Shown here piece by piece: positions 61,747 through 64,000 of a DNA stretch of 64,000 nt; within the stretch, counting starts at the first letter, position 1; each line of letters begins with the position of its first letter. The notes under the pieces were generated by a model. It was not told the DNA's origin, made no database searches, and worked only from the letters and a program-made list of their open reading frames with translations. Origin of the DNA: FEN-1219 sp039933105 (GTDB lineage: Bacteria; Pseudomonadota; Gammaproteobacteria; Steroidobacterales; Rariloculaceae). Where the stretch lies: assembly GCA_039933105.1 (NCBI GenBank), contig JBDTOT010000014.1, positions 36,436 to 100,435 of the forward strand. The letters run 5' to 3'. The translations under genes were made by a program, and so were the position numbers.

Positions 61747-62621
61747 TCACGAACTCGCGCGGCGCACCCAACCGGCCGCCGCGTTCATTTCAGGTTGAAC
61801 TTCTGCGCCGCCAGCCTCACCCTCCGCGATCTTGGTGCGCGGCGCGTTCGTGTAAGCGGCCACAATCATTGGCTGGCCCTGAGGAGGCCACGCAACGCCG
61901 ATGTCGTTGACGGCACCGTTCGCGCTGGTACCAGGTTTGTCAGCCACTCGCCACGAGGCAGGTAACCCAGCACGTACGCGCGACCTGCCGTTCTGCTCGT
62001 TCAGCATCCACTCCGTCAAACGGCCGCGAGACGCGTCGCCCAGCACATTTCCGAGCAAGAGCGTCCGCAAAGTGTCCAGCATCGCGTCTGGCGTCGTGGT
62101 GTCGCGGACGTCACCCTCGACGTTCGAGTTTAGCTCCATTTCATGGCCGTCCAGCCGCGTGACCTGGTCACCCAAACTGCGCAAGAACTTCGTCATCACC
62201 GCTGGCCCGCCGATCAGATCCAACAGCGCGTTCTCTGCCGTGTTGTCGCTCACGGTGATCACGCCCTCGCAAGCCTCGATCACGCTAATGCGGCCGTCCG
62301 GATGCTGCGCCGACGCACGGGCCGCGCCAAGAAGGTTCACCGGATCGAGGTCAACATTTGATTGGGCAGCACATCTCTGCGGTCGATGCGCGCCAGCACG
62401 GCGGCCGCCAGTGCCACCTTGAACGTAGAGCACATCGCGAAGCGCTCGTCGGCACGCCAACGAATGCGCTGTCCGCTGTGCGTATCGAGCGCGCTGAAGC
62501 CTATGCGCCCCGCCAATCGGCTCTCGATTGCCGCGAAGACGTCGTCTGCCTGAGCGTATGCGTAGCCGGCCGCGAGAACGGCGCCCCCGACCAGAAAGCC
62601 ACGTCGCGTAATGACGTCCAT
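61747..62621 (-). pseudogene. Class A beta-lactamase, frameshifted
   Basis: Two frames together make a full class A enzyme. Frame 1 (from ATG 62621) has a twin-arginine signal (ITRRGFLVGG), and the active Ser-x-x-Lys as CSTFK in FAMCSTFKVALAAAVLARID. It then stops at 62337. Frame 2, overlapping from about 62380 on, carries VSDNTAENALL (the SDN loop), GHEMELNS (omega loop Glu), GDVRDTTTP and DKPGTSANG, where KTG is expected but KPG is found. One indel near 62350-62375 separates them. Either the gene is dead or the indel is a sequencing error. All other landmarks are in order. Confidence 0.82.
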
Positions 62622-62690
62622 TAAGCTGTGGATCCTCCAGGGCCGTCGCCGAAAAAGCTCAAGCAGCGAAGTTACCACGAACCTTAAGGA

Positions 62691-62731
62691 ACAGCCGCTT
62701 TCTCCGCGGCCGCAATATTCAAACGCTCACG
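62691..62731. repeat. Island repeat, partial copy R4
   Basis: A shorter, diverged copy: ACAGCCGCTTTCTCCGCGGC then ATTCAAACGCTCACG. Only the palindrome half and the following TTCAAACGC(G/T)CACG block of copy R3 are kept. It lies 70 bases upstream of the beta-lactamase start. AGCGGACGTTCGGCTGC occurs shortly after it. Confidence 0.5.
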
Positions 62732-62794
62732 CTCGAGGGCGCAGACCGGCCACTAGCGGACGTTCGGCTGCGTAGCCCGCGCTTACCCGGCTTT

Positions 62795-63184
62795 TCAGAC
62801 AAACAGGTCGACCACTATTGTGAAAATCCCGAATTGTGCGACGAGCCAGAAGATTGGCCGCACGCCTGGGGGAGCGAACGCGTAGGCGGGAACGTAAAGG
62901 ATCCGGGCCGCGACGAATACCCAAGCCCCAATTATCGTCAGCGAGCCGGCAACATGAGCTGCGTGCACCAAGAATAAGGCGGCGACGAACTGTGGAAATA
63001 TCTCGAGCAGGTTGCGGTGCGCCCGAACAAAGCGCCCGCTGACACCTGTAACCTCGCGCGGTTCGTCGCGAGGCCCTGCGACCCAAGCGCCCCCTAGCTG
63101 ACGGAGTGTCAGCACACTGGATAGCGTGAGCTGAATGACTGCCAGCAACATGGCCGCGGCCAGCGCCCACAGATCAGCTGTCAT
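62795..63184 (-). CDS. MAPEG-family membrane protein
   Basis: A 129-residue four-helix membrane protein. The MAPEG (membrane-associated eicosanoid and glutathione metabolism) signature is visible: GRFVRAHRNLLEIFPQFVAALFL, with RAxRNxxExFP, and ARILYVPAYAFAPPGVRPIFW. Eukaryotic members bind glutathione; bacterial ones are mostly unassigned but some have glutathione transferase activity. Repeat R3 lies 41 bases upstream of its start. Confidence 0.87.
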   Translation of the reverse strand: MTADLWALAAAMLLAVIQLTLSSVLTLRQLGGAWVAGPRDEPREVTGVSGRFVRAHRNLLEIFPQFVAALFLVHAAHVAGSLTIIGAWVFVAARILYVPAYAFAPPGVRPIFWLVAQFGIFTIVVDLFV

Positions 63185-63224
63185 GACGTTCTAGCGTGGC
63201 GCATACGATCTTTGTGTTCCTAAC

Positions 63225-63306
63225 GGGTCGATAGGTCGCCTTGGCGATTCTACCCGCGAAGGACCGCTTCCGCGGAAGCAGAAGCAGAGACCTTCAAACG
63301 CGCACG
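63225..63306. repeat. Island repeat, copy R3 (most complete)
   Basis: The most complete copy, 82 bp: GGGTCGATAGGTCGCC, TCGCCTTGGCGA hairpin, CTACCCGCGAAGGACC, the perfect 14-bp palindrome GCTTCCGCGGAAGC, then AGACCTTCAAACGCGCACG. It is immediately followed, 17 bases on, by the candidate attC site. Two hairpins in fixed order suggest that the element is maintained as RNA or folded single-stranded DNA. Confidence 0.72.
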
Positions 63307-63322
63307 TACAACAGCGGCAACC

Positions 63323-63417
63323 GCCCAACAGCGGACGTACGACGCAACCGGGCTCGTTCACATCCTCATCGTTCCGAACTAAATCGTTTGACTCGGGATC
63401 ACAGTCGCTTGTTAGGC
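63323..63417 (-). other. Candidate integron attC recombination site
   Basis: On the minus strand the 95-base segment begins GCCTAAC (63417-63411, fitting RYYYAAC) and ends GTTGGGC (63329-63323, fitting GTTRRRY). The ends pair with one G-T wobble. Next to them, AAGCG and the complement of CCGCT form the mismatched spacer expected between the R and L boxes; the L boxes pair only weakly. It starts 12 bases after the cupin stop codon, the normal place of attC in a gene cassette. A folding test is needed for a firm call. Confidence 0.5.
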
Positions 63418-63429
63418 GGCGGACGTCAT

Positions 63430-63762
63430 TTACGCATCAGGCGCAAGCATGTGCTCCGACAGGAGGTCTACCTTGGGCATGCCGATAATATAGGTGGCGC
63501 CGCTCGGAGCCTTGGCCGAATGCACCGTGAACGCAGGAAGGTCCAGCTTGTCTCCGGGGTTTAGGCGATAAGTGTTGGCGCCAACCCCCAACTCCATGAA
63601 GCCCTCAACTAGGTAGAGAGTCTGATCCGCATCATGCTTATGCGTTTCATAGACCTCTCCTGGAGCATCTCGCCACGAGATCGGCCACCAACCAGCGTCC
63701 GATATTTCTCGGATAGCTTCACGTTTGTCTTTGAAGTGGCTAGTCGTGACCTTCAGTTCCAT
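63430..63762 (-). CDS. Cupin-domain protein, probably a cassette gene
   Basis: A 110-residue single cupin. Motif 1 is ETHKHDADQTLYLVEGFMELGVG (His, His, Gln/Glu type ligands) and motif 2 is LNPGDKLDLPAFTVHSAKA. Small cupins bind a metal and act as isomerases, dioxygenases or binding proteins; no choice is possible. The gene is bounded by GTTAGGC on its 5' side (63817-63811, minus strand) and the candidate attC after its stop, so it looks like a promoterless integron cassette. Confidence 0.85.
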   Translation of the reverse strand: MELKVTTSHFKDKREAIREISDAGWWPISWRDAPGEVYETHKHDADQTLYLVEGFMELGVGANTYRLNPGDKLDLPAFTVHSAKAPSGATYIIGMPKVDLLSEHMLAPDA

Positions 63763-64000
63763 GTGTTCTACCTCAGCTGACCAATGACGTTTGAGCCTAG
63801 CGCGCTAGCCGCCTAACTTTGAAATATACGACAGAAGTGCGGGCCTCGGAACGCAAGGTAGTCGCCTCGCAAAACCGCGCCACAGCTTGATTCGGGTATC
63901 GCATACGCTCGTATATTGCAGAGAGCAAACCGGACACCCCGCGTAGCCGCTTCGGGTCCAGGCTGTGTGAAAACCCTGTCTGCTGCGTAGAATAAATCTT
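63763..64000. other. Noncoding end of window with a cassette core site
   Basis: No gene was found in these 238 bases. GCCTAAC at 63811-63817 reads GTTAGGC on the minus strand, a core site of the type at which the cupin cassette would be inserted. No matching partner core is found in the remaining 180 bases, so this could be the end of an attI site or a broken attC. GCTGTGTGAAAACCC at about 63962-63976 resembles sequences near insertion-element ends, but no transposase is in view. Confidence 0.4.

Noticed and set aside
63955..63985. Insertion-sequence end (GTGTGAAAAC)
   Set aside because: Only a short resemblance; no matching inverted end and no transposase gene in the window.
1..64000. CRISPR array, rRNA or tRNA genes, PQQ biosynthesis genes
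   Set aside because: No regularly spaced repeats, no rRNA segments, no cloverleaf with CCA-type end and no PqqA-E-like protein were found by reading.

Overview
The window is GC-rich, almost fully coding DNA of a Gram-negative, respiring, aromatic-using bacterium. Two TonB-dependent receptors, lipoproteins, Tat substrates, c-type cytochromes and several periplasmic quinoproteins point to Pseudomonadota. The gene styles (TonB boxes of the EEIVVTATK type, many secreted proteins of unknown function beside PQQ enzymes) best fit an environmental gammaproteobacterium of the Steroidobacteraceae kind. This placement is inference; no rRNA or tRNA gene was seen.

Layout. 0-2.2 kb: arylamine N-acetyltransferase (cut by the window edge), a Nudix hydrolase and a secreted protein. 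2.3-10 kb: two close paralogous PQQ beta-propeller enzymes flanking an MFS transporter, then a histidine kinase/response regulator pair and an AraC regulator. 10-21 kb: a long minus-strand series with two TonB receptors, a SnoaL-like protein, a MoaF-like protein and a run of small enzymes whose starts and stops overlap by 4 bases. 21-26 kb: a secreted protein, tandem beta/gamma-crystallin plus glycine-zipper proteins, and two paralogous Lys-tailed small proteins around a membrane protein, with a near-palindrome conserved upstream of both. 26-34.3 kb: a seven-gene minus-strand aromatic cluster (lipoprotein quinoprotein, PobA, MetF-like, two secreted proteins, MBL enzyme, HpaB-like hydroxylase). 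34.5-46.7 kb: YceI, DUF1775, a Zn-ribbon SDR, RNase HII, a sorbosone-dehydrogenase-like protein, GT4 plus glycogen debranching enzyme, GlyA, a di-haem peroxidase and DgkA. 46.7-48.2 kb: a poor stretch with two gene remnants and a hemerythrin protein. 48.2-59.2 kb: secreted proteins, a 2-methylcitrate synthase-like enzyme, a DODA-type dioxygenase, an ankyrin protein, EtfBA, a p-cresol methylhydroxylase-like flavoprotein with its cytochrome c, an MBL enzyme and a quinone oxidoreductase.

59.2-64 kb looks like an accessory island. It holds a cobalt-type nitrile hydratase operon (beta, alpha, activator), an unknown small protein, a frameshifted class A beta-lactamase, a MAPEG protein and a cupin, separated by copies of an approximately 80-bp structured repeat. 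The cupin gene is bounded like an integron gene cassette, with a candidate attC site just after its stop codon.

Together the recognisable enzymes suggest periplasmic oxidation of alcohols, aldehydes and phenols by PQQ and flavocytochrome enzymes, and cytoplasmic hydroxylation (PobA, HpaB-like) that would feed ring cleavage encoded elsewhere. No PQQ biosynthesis genes, complete ring-cleavage pathway or amidase for the nitrile hydratase product lie in this window.
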